From NCBI RefSeq assembly GCF_046736075.1, contig NZ_CP177163.1:1612001-1676000 (forward strand): 64,000 nt of DNA, written 5' to 3'. A program made the position numbers and the translations under genes. Origin of the DNA: Stenotrophomonas sp046736075 (GTDB lineage: Bacteria; Pseudomonadota; Gammaproteobacteria; Xanthomonadales; Xanthomonadaceae). The notes beneath the pieces are model-generated. The model had not been told where the DNA came from, made no database searches, and was given only the letters and a program-made list of their open reading frames with translations. Position 1 is the stretch's first letter. Each line of letters opens with the position of its first letter. Positions 23,854-34,106 of the stretch are shown here, one piece after another.

Positions 23854-25194
23854 ATGCCTTCGATTCTGATCATTGACGACAACGCCAGCGTCGGCACCGC
23901 GCTGGAAGTGCTGTTCTCCCTGCACGACATCGACGCGCTGCATGCGCTGTCGCCCGAGGCCGGCTTGGCCCTGCTGGAACAGCAGCCGGTGGACCTGGTG
24001 ATCCAGGACATGAACTTCACCGAGGACACCACGTCCGGTGAGGAGGGCGAAGCGCTGTTCGAGCAGATCCGCGCCCGCCACCCCGATCTGCCGGTGATCC
24101 TGCTGACCGCCTGGACCCACCTGAGCAGCGCGGTGGATCTGGTCAAGGCCGGTGCCGCCGACTACCTGGCCAAGCCGTGGGACGACCGCAAGCTGCTGAT
24201 CACGGTCAACAACCTGCTGGAGCTGTCCGAAACCCGGCGCGAACTGGACCGCCGGCGCGAGCGCGAACAGCGCGACCGCTCGGCGCTGGAGTCGCGCTAC
24301 GACCTGCGCGGTGCGGTGGTTGCCGACCCGGCCAGCGAGCGCGTGGTGAACCTGGCGTGCCAGGTCGCACGCTCGGCGCTGCCGGTGCTGATCACCGGCC
24401 CCAACGGTGCCGGCAAGGAGAAGATCGCCGAGATCATCCAGGCCAATTCGCTGGTCGCCAAGGGCCCGTTCGTCGCGCTGAACTGCGGCGCGATTCCGTC
24501 CGAGCTGATCGAGGCCGAACTGTTCGGTGCCGAAGCGGGTGCCTACACCGGTGCCAACAAGGCACGCGAAGGCAAGTTCGAGGCCGCCGACGGCGGCACC
24601 CTGTTCCTGGACGAGATCGGCAACCTGTCGCTGGGCGGCCAGATGAAACTGCTGCGCGTGCTCGAAACCGGGCGCTTCGAACGCCTGGGCTCCAACCGCG
24701 AACGCCAGGTCAAGGTGCGTGTGATCAGCGCCACCAACGCCGACCTGCCGGCCATGATCCGCGACGGTCACTTCCGCGAGGATCTGTACTACCGCCTCAA
24801 TACCGTCGAGCTGGCGCTGCCGCCGTTGGCCGAGCGGCCCGGCGACATCCTGCCGCTGGCCGAACGTTTTCTGGACAGTGGCAAGCCGCTGTCCACGGCC
24901 GCGGCCACCGCACTGCAGCGCCACGGCTGGCCGGGCAATGTGCGTGAGCTGCGCAACGTGCTGCAACGCGCCGACCTGCTGGCGATGGGCCCACGCATCG
25001 AGGCCGGCGATCTCAATCTGCCGCGTGCCCCAGCGCCACGCGCCGCGAGCCCGACGGTGGATCCGGATCGCAGCCGGATCGAAACGGCCCTGGCCCACAA
25101 CCACGGCATCATCGCCCAGACCGCCGCCGAACTCGGCCTCAGCCGCCAGGCGCTGTACCGGCGCATGGACCGCTACGGCATCCCGCGCGAATGA
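23854..25194 (+). CDS. Sigma-54-dependent response regulator (NtrC family)
   Basis: This 446-residue protein has a receiver domain at 1-120 with acidic D8-D9, phospho-acceptor D52 (VIQDMNF) and K107. The AAA+ domain at about 150-370 has Walker A GPNGAGKE (182-189), the sigma-54 contact loop GAYTGA (229-234, a common GAFTGA variant) and Walker B GGTLFLDEIGN. The C-terminal Fis HTH is AAELGLSRQALYRRMDRYGI. It should activate the sigma-54 promoter at 18712, about 5 kb upstream. It is separated from the PDZ gene by 79 bp and overlaps the kinase by four bases. Confidence 0.95.
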   Translation: MPSILIIDDNASVGTALEVLFSLHDIDALHALSPEAGLALLEQQPVDLVIQDMNFTEDTTSGEEGEALFEQIRARHPDLPVILLTAWTHLSSAVDLVKAGAADYLAKPWDDRKLLITVNNLLELSETRRELDRRREREQRDRSALESRYDLRGAVVADPASERVVNLACQVARSALPVLITGPNGAGKEKIAEIIQANSLVAKGPFVALNCGAIPSELIEAELFGAEAGAYTGANKAREGKFEAADGGTLFLDEIGNLSLGGQMKLLRVLETGRFERLGSNRERQVKVRVISATNADLPAMIRDGHFREDLYYRLNTVELALPPLAERPGDILPLAERFLDSGKPLSTAAATALQRHGWPGNVRELRNVLQRADLLAMGPRIEAGDLNLPRAPAPRAASPTVDPDRSRIETALAHNHGIIAQTAAELGLSRQALYRRMDRYGIPRE

Positions 25195-26531
25195 AGCGGC
25201 GTTCCTTCACCTTCCGGCTGTTCCTGCGCCTGCTGCCGGTGCTTGCACTGGCTGCCGCCTTCCCGTGGTACCTGGCATTCTGGCTGGATCACGGCTGGGC
25301 GGTGACTGCGATCTCGGTCGTGGTGCTGTTGTCGCTGATGTGGTGGAGCCTGCGCCGTGCGACCGCGCCGATCCGCTCATTGCTGCGCGCCCTGTCGGGC
25401 ACCACCAGCAGCTACCGCGACGGCGAATACAACTTCGGCATCTACTGGCCGTCCAACGACGAGCTCGGCGACCTGGTGCAGGCGCACCGCGAACTGGGCG
25501 ACGTGCTGCGTGAGCAGCGCCAGGGCCTGGTCCAGCGCGAACTGCTGCTGGACACGATGGTGCAGAACACCCCGGTGTCGATGCTGCTGCTGGCCAATGG
25601 CGGCGACGGTGTGCAGCGGGTGGTGTTCTCCAATTTGGCCGCGCGCAAGCTGCTGCACCACGGCTGGAAACTGGAAGGCCAGCGCATGCAGGACGTGCTG
25701 GAGACCATGCCGCTGGAGCTGCGCGATGCCATCCAGCGCGGCGGCGACAGCCTGTTCGCGGTGCACGAGGAAGACGGTGACGAGGACGACGAGCAGGTCT
25801 ATCACCTGTCGCGCCGCAACTTCCATCTCAACGGTCGCCCGCACGACCTGCTGCTGATCCGCCTGCTCACTGCCGAGCTGCGCCGCCAGGAAGTGCAGAC
25901 CTGGAAGAAGGTGATCCGGGTGATCAGCCACGAGCTCAACAACTCGCTGGCACCGATCGCCTCGCTGGCGCATTCCGGCGGCGAACTGGTCCGGCGTGGC
26001 AAGACCGAGCGGCTGGAGGAAGTGTTCGCCACCATCGAAGACCGCGCCCGCCACCTGGAGGGTTTCATCCGGGGCTACGCGCGCTTCGCCAAGCTGCCGC
26101 AGCCGCAGCTGCAGAACGTGCAGTGGCTGCAGTTCCTGACCAGCCTGCAGCACCAGATCCCGTTCCGCATGGAGGCCATCGGCGATGACCTGCACAGCCG
26201 GGTGGACATCGCCCAGTTCGGGCAGGCACTGCTCAACCTGCTCAAGAACGCGCACGAAGCCTGCGGCGAAGCCGAACCGCCCAACGACGATGTCGAGCTG
26301 CGGCTGACCCGCCTGCCGCAGTGGTTGCGGCTGGAGGTGCTGGACCGTGGCAAGGGCATGAACGAGGCGGTGCTGCAGAACGCGCTGATGCCGTTCTACT
26401 CGACCAAGCGCAACGGCACCGGCCTGGGCCTGGCGCTGACCCGCGAGATCGTCGAGGCGCACGGTGGCCGCATCTCGCTGCAGAACCGCCGCGAAGGCGG
26501 TCTGTGCGTGGCGATCTTCCTGCCCATGTAA
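25191..26531 (+). CDS. Sensor histidine kinase of the export system
   Basis: This 446-residue kinase has two membrane helices close together (about 10-30 and 36-53), leaving a very short periplasmic loop of about five residues, then a HAMP-like linker, a PAS-like region (about 115-230, with an acidic VHEEDGDEDDEQ insert), the H-box VISHELNNSLAPI with H247, and a catalytic domain with LLKNAHEA, DRGKGM and GTGLGLAL. The near absence of a periplasmic domain fits an intramembrane-sensing kinase, perhaps reading the transporter itself. It overlaps the regulator by ATGA. Confidence 0.93.
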   Translation: MKRRSFTFRLFLRLLPVLALAAAFPWYLAFWLDHGWAVTAISVVVLLSLMWWSLRRATAPIRSLLRALSGTTSSYRDGEYNFGIYWPSNDELGDLVQAHRELGDVLREQRQGLVQRELLLDTMVQNTPVSMLLLANGGDGVQRVVFSNLAARKLLHHGWKLEGQRMQDVLETMPLELRDAIQRGGDSLFAVHEEDGDEDDEQVYHLSRRNFHLNGRPHDLLLIRLLTAELRRQEVQTWKKVIRVISHELNNSLAPIASLAHSGGELVRRGKTERLEEVFATIEDRARHLEGFIRGYARFAKLPQPQLQNVQWLQFLTSLQHQIPFRMEAIGDDLHSRVDIAQFGQALLNLLKNAHEACGEAEPPNDDVELRLTRLPQWLRLEVLDRGKGMNEAVLQNALMPFYSTKRNGTGLGLALTREIVEAHGGRISLQNRREGGLCVAIFLPM

Positions 26532-26534
26532 CGG

Positions 26535-26633
26535 GTAGGTGACGACCGTTGGTCGTCACGCCAATGGTGGGTGACGACCGCTGGTCGTCACGGCAATGGT
26601 GGGTGACGACCGCTGGTCGTCACGCCTTACCGC
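26535..26633. repeat. Three 32-bp tandem GTGACGACC palindromes with GTAG head
   Basis: GTAG at 26535-26538 is followed by GGTGACGACCGTTGGTCGTC and two more copies at 26570 and 26602, with a period of 32 bp. Each contains GTGACGACC-N3-GGTCGTCAC. They fill the gap between the convergent kinase and glmU genes, and the last copy ends at the glmU stop. They probably act as a bidirectional 3-prime hairpin. Confidence 0.85.
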
Positions 26634-27991
26634 TTCACCGGCCGCTTCCAGCCATCAATGGTTTCCTGGCGCGCACGTGCCACCGTCAGCTTGCCCTCCG
26701 GCGCATGGCGGGTGATCACCGAGCCCGCCGCGATGGTCGCGCCCTGCCCGATCTCCACCGGTGCCACCAGCGAGCTGTTGGAGCCGATGAAGGCGTGGTC
26801 GCCGATGGTGGTCTGCGACTTGTTCACGCCGTCGTAGTTGCAGGTGATGGTGCCGGCGCCGATGTTGACCTTGCTGCCGATCACCGCATCGCCAAGATAG
26901 GTCAGGTGGTTGGCCTTGCTGCCCGCGCCCAGCACCACTTTCTTGGTCTCCACGAAGTTGCCCACGTGCGAACCTTCGGCAAGCACCGTGCCGGGACGCA
27001 GGCGCGCGAACGGGCCGATGTCGGCCGCGCCCTCGCTGACCACCCCGTCGAGGTCGCAATGCGGCTTGACCACGGTACCGGCGGCGAGCCGCACGTCCTT
27101 GAGCCGGGTGAACGCGCCGATGCTGACGCCGTCGCCCAGCTCGACCTCACCCTCCAGGATCACGTTGACGTCGATCTGCACGTCGCTGCCCACGCGCACC
27201 GTGCCGCGGATGTCCAGGCGCGCCGGGTCGAGCACGCGCGCGCCCTGGGCGCACAGCGCACGCACCGCGCGCAGCTGCCACGCACGTTCCAGCTGGGACA
27301 GCTGCCACGGGTCGTTGGCGCCTTCGGCTTCCTGCGCGTCGTGCACGAACGCCATCTCCGCCGGGGTGTAGTCGCCGGCCGCGGCAGCGAACACGTCGGT
27401 CAGGTAGTACTCGCCCTGCGCGTTGGCGTTGGAGAGCTGGGACAGCCAGCGACGCAGCGCGGTGGACTCGGCCGTGATGATGCCGGTGTTGATCGTGCGG
27501 ATGGCGCGCTGCTCGTCGTTGGCGTCCTTCTGTTCAACGATGGCGGCCACCTTGCCTTCGGCATTGCGCACGATGCGACCGTAGCCGGTGGGATTGGCCA
27601 TCTCGGCCACCAGCACCGCCAGCCGCCCGGGCTGGGACAGCAGGTGGCGCAGCGTCTCGGCGCGGATCAGCGGCACATCGCCGTACAGCACCAGCACGGT
27701 GGCCGCGTCGGGCACCTCGGGCATCGCCTGCAGCACCGCATGACCGGTGCCCAGCTGTTGCGACTGCGCTGCCCAGTGCAGATCAGGCTGGTCGGCGAAC
27801 GCCTGCTGCACGGCTTCGCCGCCATGCCCGTACACCACATGGATGGCGGCCGGCTGCAGGTCGCGCGCCGCGTCGATCACGTGGGCGAGCATCGGCCGCC
27901 CGGCAATCGGCTGCAGCACTTTGGGCAGTGCCGACTTCATGCGCTTGCCGGCACCGGCGGCCAGGATGATCACGTGCAGGGGCTGGGTCAT
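26627..27991 (-). CDS. glmU: Bifunctional GlmU: GlcN-1-P acetyltransferase / GlcNAc-1-P uridyltransferase
   Basis: This 454-residue protein makes UDP-N-acetylglucosamine. The N-terminal pyrophosphorylase has the nucleotide-binding signature LAAGAGKRMKSALPKVL and metal-binding LYGDVPLI. The C-terminal half is a left-handed beta-helix of hexapeptide repeats (GSKVNIGAGTITCNYDGVNK) with acetyl-CoA and active-site residues. The length equals that of E. coli GlmU. It lies downstream of the atp operon on the same strand, as in many gammaproteobacteria, with a GtrA gene inserted on the other strand. Confidence 0.97.
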   Translation of the reverse strand: MTQPLHVIILAAGAGKRMKSALPKVLQPIAGRPMLAHVIDAARDLQPAAIHVVYGHGGEAVQQAFADQPDLHWAAQSQQLGTGHAVLQAMPEVPDAATVLVLYGDVPLIRAETLRHLLSQPGRLAVLVAEMANPTGYGRIVRNAEGKVAAIVEQKDANDEQRAIRTINTGIITAESTALRRWLSQLSNANAQGEYYLTDVFAAAAGDYTPAEMAFVHDAQEAEGANDPWQLSQLERAWQLRAVRALCAQGARVLDPARLDIRGTVRVGSDVQIDVNVILEGEVELGDGVSIGAFTRLKDVRLAAGTVVKPHCDLDGVVSEGAADIGPFARLRPGTVLAEGSHVGNFVETKKVVLGAGSKANHLTYLGDAVIGSKVNIGAGTITCNYDGVNKSQTTIGDHAFIGSNSSLVAPVEIGQGATIAAGSVITRHAPEGKLTVARARQETIDGWKRPVKR

Positions 27992-28049
27992 GGTCGATCG
28001 CGTTCCAGGGAATCGTGGAAGGGAATTCTAGTGCCACGCTCGTTAACAT

Positions 28050-28460
28050 GTGGACTCCTTCCGCGCGAAACACTCCGTGAGCCTGATCCGCCAGGGCAGC
28101 AGCTATCTCGCCATCGGCCTGCTCCAGCTGGCGCTGGACTGGGCGCTGTTCGTGGCCGGCACCGCGCTCGGCGTGCCCACGGTGCCGGGCAACCTGATCG
28201 GCCGCGTCGGCGGGATGCTGCTCGGCTTCTGGCTCAATGGCCGCTATACGTTTGCCGAGCAGGGGCGGCAGCGCCTGGGGTGGCGCCGCTTCGCGCGCTT
28301 CCTGGCGGTCTGGCTGCTGCTGACGGCCATCAGTACGGTACTGGTCGCCCTGGTGGCCACCCACCTTGGCCTGCGCAATGCATGGCTGGCCAAACCGGTG
28401 GTCGAGGCCGCGTTGGCCACGCTGTCGTTCGTTCTGCTGCGGCACGTGGTCTACCGCTGA
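28050..28460 (+). CDS. GtrA family membrane protein
   Basis: This 136-residue protein has four predicted transmembrane helices and the GtrA pattern (YLAIGLLQLALDWALF, then GRVGGMLLGFWLNGRYTF, ending LSFVLLRHVVYR). GtrA proteins are thought to move lipid-linked sugars across the inner membrane or to assist glycosyltransferases. The start is uncertain: GTG at 28050 or GTG at 28077, neither with a clear ribosome site. It lies alone between glmU and atpC on the opposite strand. Confidence 0.85.
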   Translation: MDSFRAKHSVSLIRQGSSYLAIGLLQLALDWALFVAGTALGVPTVPGNLIGRVGGMLLGFWLNGRYTFAEQGRQRLGWRRFARFLAVWLLLTAISTVLVALVATHLGLRNAWLAKPVVEAALATLSFVLLRHVVYR

Positions 28461-28461
28461 C

Positions 28462-28490
28462 AAAAAAAAACGCCGGCAAGCCGGCGTTCT
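28462..28490 (-). terminator. Rho-independent terminator of the atp operon
   Basis: Read on the minus strand, AACGCCGGC-TT-GCCGGCGTT is followed by a run of nine T. It lies 34 bp beyond the atpC stop codon. It also begins one base after the convergent GtrA stop codon. Confidence 0.9.
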
Positions 28491-28523
28491 CCCTTCGCAG
28501 CGGGCGCCGTCGCGCCCTACCGC

Positions 28524-28946
28524 TTAGTGCTTCAGATTCTTGCGCAGGCGTTCGAGGGCCTGCAGCTGGGCGGTGACTTCAGCCAGACGCTGCTGGGCTT
28601 CGGCCACTTCCATCGCTTCGCCACGGTTGGCCAGGATGCGCTCGGCTTCTTCCTTGGCCTTGCGGACCGAGGCTTCGTCGATGTCCTGGGCGCGGATCGC
28701 GGTGTCGGCAAGCACGGTCACCACCTGCGGCTGCACTTCAAGGATGCCGCCGGAAATGGCGAAATCCAGCTGCTCGCCGCTCGGCGTGGTCACCACCACC
28801 TTGCCCGGCTTCAGGCGCGTGATCAGCGGGGCGTGCTTGGGCGCGATGCCCAGTTCGCCCAGCTCACCGGTGGCCACGACCAGGGTAGCCTCGCCACGGA
28901 AGATTTCCTGCTCGGCGCTGACGATGTCGCAACGGATGGTGCTCAT
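28524..28946 (-). CDS. atpC: ATP synthase F1 subunit epsilon
   Basis: This 140-residue subunit of the central stalk starts MSTIRCDIVSAEQEIFRGEA with the conserved GELGIAPKHAPLITRLKPG beta-sandwich and the C-terminal helical hairpin (AQQRLAEVTAQLQALERLRK) that can inhibit ATP hydrolysis. The true start is 28946; a longer frame begins in the upstream hairpin region. It is the last gene of the operon, with the terminator just after. Confidence 0.96.
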   Translation of the reverse strand: MSTIRCDIVSAEQEIFRGEATLVVATGELGELGIAPKHAPLITRLKPGKVVVTTPSGEQLDFAISGGILEVQPQVVTVLADTAIRAQDIDEASVRKAKEEAERILANRGEAMEVAEAQQRLAEVTAQLQALERLRKNLKH

Positions 28947-28998
28947 GAAACTCTCTTCGCTAGGGGGCGGGTTGAACCCACCGCAGGTTTTCCGCAGC

Positions 28999-29050
28999 GG
29001 TGGGCCTTCGCCCACCCCGTGTCACGGTCGGGACGGGCCATGCCCGTCCC
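28999..29050 (-). repeat. Two GC-rich hairpins between atpD and atpC
   Basis: GGTGGGC-CTTC-GCCCACC (28999-29016) and GGGACGGGC-CAT-GCCCGTCCC (29030-29050) are perfect stems in the 111-bp gap between atpD and atpC. Neither has a T-run on the minus strand, so they are more likely to tune mRNA stability than to terminate. Confidence 0.6.
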
Positions 29051-29057
29051 TGCCGCA

Positions 29058-30464
<1,407 letters not shown>

Positions 30465-30502
30465 TGCTGCATCCTCTAAATTAAATGCTTTGACTGCGCG
30501 CG

Positions 30503-31366
30503 TCAGACTGCTGCCGCGCCGCCGACGATTTCCGAAATTTCCTGGGTGATCGCTGCCTGGCGCGCCTTGTTGTAGACGAGCTGCAGGGTTCCGATCAGCT
30601 TGTTCGCGTTGTCGCTGGCCGACTTCATCGCGACCATGCGTGCCGCATGCTCGGAGGCCACGTTTTCCAGTACAGCCTGGTACACCAGCGATTCGACGTA
30701 ACGCGTCATCACGTGCTCGAGCACGGTCGCGGCGTCGGGTTCGTACAGGTAGTCCCAGTCGTGGTGCGCAACCTGCTTCTCAGCGGCCGGCAACGGCAGC
30801 AGCTGGTCGAAGCTGGCCTTCTGGGTCATCGTGTTGATGAAGCGGTTGTAGACCAGGTAGACGCGGTCGACCTTGCCCTCGGTGAATGCATCGAGCATCA
30901 CCTTGATCACGCCGATCAGCTGTTCCAGGTGCGGCACGTCGCCCATGTGGGTGACGGTACCGACCATGTTGACCTTGACCCGGCGGAAGAAGGTGGAGGC
31001 CTTCTGGCCGATGGTCACCACGTCGATCTCGGCGCCCTTGTCCTGCCACTCGCGCACTTCGCCGAGCATCTTGCGGAACAGGTTGTTGTTCAGGCCGCCG
31101 GCCAGGCCGCGGTCGGAAGAGACCACGATGTAGCCCACGCGCTTCACTTCATCGCGCTGGACCAGGAACGGATGCTGGTAGTCGGTGCTGGCCTGCGCCA
31201 GGTGGCCGATCACCTGCTTCATCGCCTGCGCATACGGACGCGACGTCTTCATCCGCTCCTGCGCCTTGCGGATTTTGGAAGCCGAGACCATTTCGAGCGC
31301 GCGCGTCACCTTGCGGGTGTTCTGCACGCTCTTGATCTTGGTTTTGATTTCGCGTCCGCTTGCCAT
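30503..31366 (-). CDS. atpG: ATP synthase F1 subunit gamma
   Basis: This 287-residue rotor shaft starts MASGREIKTKIKSVQNTRKV and ends with the conserved signature VYNKARQAAITQEISEIVGG. Both terminal helices that form the coiled-coil are intact. The start is 31366; the frame extends further upstream only into a GTAG repeat. Operon member between atpA and atpD. Confidence 0.98.
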   Translation of the reverse strand: MASGREIKTKIKSVQNTRKVTRALEMVSASKIRKAQERMKTSRPYAQAMKQVIGHLAQASTDYQHPFLVQRDEVKRVGYIVVSSDRGLAGGLNNNLFRKMLGEVREWQDKGAEIDVVTIGQKASTFFRRVKVNMVGTVTHMGDVPHLEQLIGVIKVMLDAFTEGKVDRVYLVYNRFINTMTQKASFDQLLPLPAAEKQVAHHDWDYLYEPDAATVLEHVMTRYVESLVYQAVLENVASEHAARMVAMKSASDNANKLIGTLQLVYNKARQAAITQEISEIVGGAAAV

Positions 31367-31377
31367 CTTTGATTCCC

Positions 31378-31433
31378 GTAGAGCGGGGCTCTGCCCCGCT
31401 GCATTCAACGGTGAGGCGGGGCTGAGCCCCGCC
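31378..31433. repeat. GTAG palindrome pair inside the atp operon (atpA-atpG gap)
   Basis: GTAG at 31378 is followed by AGCGGGGC-TCT-GCCCCGCT (31382-31400), and a second stem GGCGGGGC-TGA-GCCCCGCC spans 31415-31433. The pair fills most of the 78-bp gap between atpA and atpG and will be transcribed as two hairpins in the mRNA. Confidence 0.8.
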
Positions 31434-31444
31434 GCACGTTCGTC

Positions 31445-32992
31445 TTACCAGCTGCCGGTGGTCTTGAACTCGGCGATGCCCTTCTTGAAGGCAGCTTCGA
31501 TGTCGTTGTCCCAACCGCCGGTGGCGTTGACCTTGCCGATCAGTTCGCCCTGGGTGTTGGCGAAGTGCGCGTGCAGGCCTTCTTCGAAGGCCAGCAGCTT
31601 GTTGACCGGCACGTCGTCGAGGTAACCCTCGTTGACGGCGTAGATCGACAGCGCCTGGTTGGCGATCGACATCGGGGCGTACTGCTTCTGCTTCATCAGC
31701 TCGGTGACGCGCTGACCGCGCTCCAGCTGCTTGCGGGTGGCTTCGTCCAGGTCCGAGGCGAACTGCGCGAAGGCCGCCAGCTCACGGTACTGGGCCAGCG
31801 AGATACGGATGCCGCCGGACAGCTTCTTGATGATCTTGGTCTGGGCCGCACCACCAACGCGCGACACCGAGATACCGGCGTTCACGGCCGGGCGGATGCC
31901 CGAGTTGAACAGGTCGGTTTCCAGGAAGATCTGGCCGTCGGTGATCGAGATCACGTTGGTCGGCACGAACGCCGAGACGTCGCCGGCCTGGGTTTCGATG
32001 ATCGGCAGCGCGGTCAGCGAGCCGGTCTTGCCCTTGACGGCGCCGTTGGTGAACTTCTCCACATACTCTTCGGACACGCGGGCTGCGCGCTCGAGCAGGC
32101 GGGAGTGCAGGTAGAACACGTCACCCGGGTAGGCTTCACGGCCCGGCGGGCGCTTCAGCAGCAGCGAGATCTGGCGGTAGGCCACGGCCTGCTTGGACAG
32201 ATCGTCGTACACGATCAGCGCGTCTTCGCCGCGGTCCATGAAGTACTCACCCATGGTGCAGCCCGAGTAGGCGCTGATGTACTGCATGGCGGCCGATTCG
32301 GACGCAGTGGCGGCCACGACCACGGTGTGGGCCAGGGCGCCGTTCTCTTCCAGCTTGCGCACGATGTTGGCCACGGTCGAGGCCTTCTGGCCGATCGCGA
32401 CGTACACGCACTTGATGCCGGTGTCCTTCTGGTTGATCACCGCATCGATGGCCAGGGCGGTCTTGCCGGTCTGGCGGTCACCGATGACCAGCTCGCGCTG
32501 GCCGCGGCCGATCGGGATCATCGAGTCGACCGACTTGTAACCGGTCTGCACCGGCTGGTCGACCGACTTGCGCCAGATCACGCCCGGGGCAACGCGTTCC
32601 ACCGGGGCGGTGGCCTGCGCGGCGATCGGACCCTTGCCGTCGATCGGCTCACCGAGCGCGTTCACCACGCGACCCAGCATTTCCGGACCGACCGGCACTT
32701 CCAGGATGCGGCCGGTGGTCTTGGCGACATCGCCTTCGCGCAGGTGCTCGTACCCACCCAGGACCACGGCGCCGACCGAGTCGCGCTCCAGGTTCAGGGC
32801 CAGGGCGAAGGTGTTGTTCGGCAGTTCGATCATTTCGCCCTGCATCACGTCGGCCAGACCGAAGATGCGCACGATGCCGTCGGACACGCTGGTCACGGTG
32901 CCTTCGTTGCGCGATTCCGCGGCCAGCTTGACCTTCTCGATGCGGTTCTTGATCAGTTCGCTGATTTCGGAGGGGTTGAGCGTGGTTGCCAT
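31445..32992 (-). CDS. atpA: ATP synthase F1 subunit alpha
   Basis: This 515-residue subunit starts MATTLNPSEISELIKNRIEK. It has the P-loop GDRQTGKTALAID and the family signature PAVNAGISVSRVGGAAQ. It carries the non-catalytic nucleotide site of F1. The ATG at 32992 is chosen over an in-frame TTG two codons upstream. Operon member between atpH and atpG. Confidence 0.99.
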   Translation of the reverse strand: MATTLNPSEISELIKNRIEKVKLAAESRNEGTVTSVSDGIVRIFGLADVMQGEMIELPNNTFALALNLERDSVGAVVLGGYEHLREGDVAKTTGRILEVPVGPEMLGRVVNALGEPIDGKGPIAAQATAPVERVAPGVIWRKSVDQPVQTGYKSVDSMIPIGRGQRELVIGDRQTGKTALAIDAVINQKDTGIKCVYVAIGQKASTVANIVRKLEENGALAHTVVVAATASESAAMQYISAYSGCTMGEYFMDRGEDALIVYDDLSKQAVAYRQISLLLKRPPGREAYPGDVFYLHSRLLERAARVSEEYVEKFTNGAVKGKTGSLTALPIIETQAGDVSAFVPTNVISITDGQIFLETDLFNSGIRPAVNAGISVSRVGGAAQTKIIKKLSGGIRISLAQYRELAAFAQFASDLDEATRKQLERGQRVTELMKQKQYAPMSIANQALSIYAVNEGYLDDVPVNKLLAFEEGLHAHFANTQGELIGKVNATGGWDNDIEAAFKKGIAEFKTTGSW

Positions 32993-33036
32993 CGTCAAGT
33001 CCTAGTGCCGGCGATCACGCCGGACGTTAAATGAAT

Positions 33037-33564
33037 TCAGTTAGCGAGCGCGGTCTGCAGGCGCGACAGCTTGCCCTTGAGCGAGCCATCGATCACCACG
33101 TCGCCGGCATCGATCACGGCACCACCGATCAGCGACGCATCGACCGCGGTCGACACCTCCACTTCGCGGCCGAAGCGCTTGCGCAGCGCGGCCTTGATGG
33201 CGTCCAGTTCCGATGCGGACAGTTCAGTGGCGGACGTCACCGTGGCCTTGACCACGTGTTCCGCTTCGGCGCGCAGCTGGTCGTACATGCCGGCGATTTC
33301 CGGCAGCAGCGGCAGGCGATGCGCCTCGGCCAGGATGGCCAGGAAGCGACCGAAGGTCTCGCCGGCCGATTCCGGTGCCAGCAACGCGACGGCATCGTCG
33401 CGCTCCAGTTCCGGGTTCGACAGCAGGGCCGCCACGCGCGGGTCGGCAGCTACGTGGGCGGAGAACGCAAGCGCGTCCGACCACGGCGCGAACGTGCCTT
33501 CGTCGCGCGCGGTCGCGAACGCGGCGCGGGCATACGGGCGTGCAAGCGTGAGGGCCTGGCTCAT
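33037..33564 (-). CDS. atpH: ATP synthase F1 subunit delta
   Basis: This 175-residue subunit joins the peripheral stalk to the top of F1. It starts MSQALTLARPYARAAFATAR and has the C-terminal pattern RFGREVEVSTAVDASLIGGAVIDAGDVVIDGS typical of the OSCP/delta family. The gene starts three bases after the atpF stop. Confidence 0.97.
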   Translation of the reverse strand: MSQALTLARPYARAAFATARDEGTFAPWSDALAFSAHVAADPRVAALLSNPELERDDAVALLAPESAGETFGRFLAILAEAHRLPLLPEIAGMYDQLRAEAEHVVKATVTSATELSASELDAIKAALRKRFGREVEVSTAVDASLIGGAVIDAGDVVIDGSLKGKLSRLQTALAN

Positions 33565-33567
33565 CGA

Positions 33568-34038
33568 TCAGATCTCCGATGCCAGCTCGTCGAGCAGCGC
33601 CTTGTGGGCGTTGGCGTCGATTTCGCGCTTGAGCAGCTTTTCGGCACCGCTCACGGCCAGCGCGGACACCTGCTTGCGCAGATCTTCACGGGCACGGTTG
33701 GCGGCAGCTTCGATCTCGGCGTGGGCCAGATCTTTCTGGCGGTTGGCTTCGACGATGGCTTCGTTCTTGGCAGCATCAACGATCTGGTTGGCGCGGGCAT
33801 GGGCCTGATCGATGATCTCGTTGGCCTTGGTGCGCGCATCCTTCAGGGCATCGTTGACCTTTTCCTGCGCCTGGGCCAGATCTTTCTGGCTGCGGTCGGC
33901 AGCGGCGAGGCCTTCAGCGATCTTCTGCTGACGCTCTTCGATGGCGTTCATCAGCGGCGGCCAGATCTTGGTCGCGATGATCCAGATCAGACCGGCAAAC
34001 GCCAGTCCCTGGGCAACGAGGGTAAAACCGATATCCAT
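33568..34038 (-). CDS. atpF: ATP synthase F0 subunit b
   Basis: This 156-residue peripheral-stalk subunit has one N-terminal membrane helix (FTLVAQGLAFAGLIWIIATKI), then a long charged amphipathic helix (IEERQQKIAEGLAAADRSQK onward) that forms the dimeric coiled-coil contacting delta. The length matches E. coli subunit b. Operon member. Confidence 0.97.
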   Translation of the reverse strand: MDIGFTLVAQGLAFAGLIWIIATKIWPPLMNAIEERQQKIAEGLAAADRSQKDLAQAQEKVNDALKDARTKANEIIDQAHARANQIVDAAKNEAIVEANRQKDLAHAEIEAAANRAREDLRKQVSALAVSGAEKLLKREIDANAHKALLDELASEI

Positions 34039-34106
34039 GGGGTTCGCTCAATCGGGGGTGACGGGGTGGATGGGCCGCCTTGGCGGCGCATCCGATCCTT
34101 CATCCG

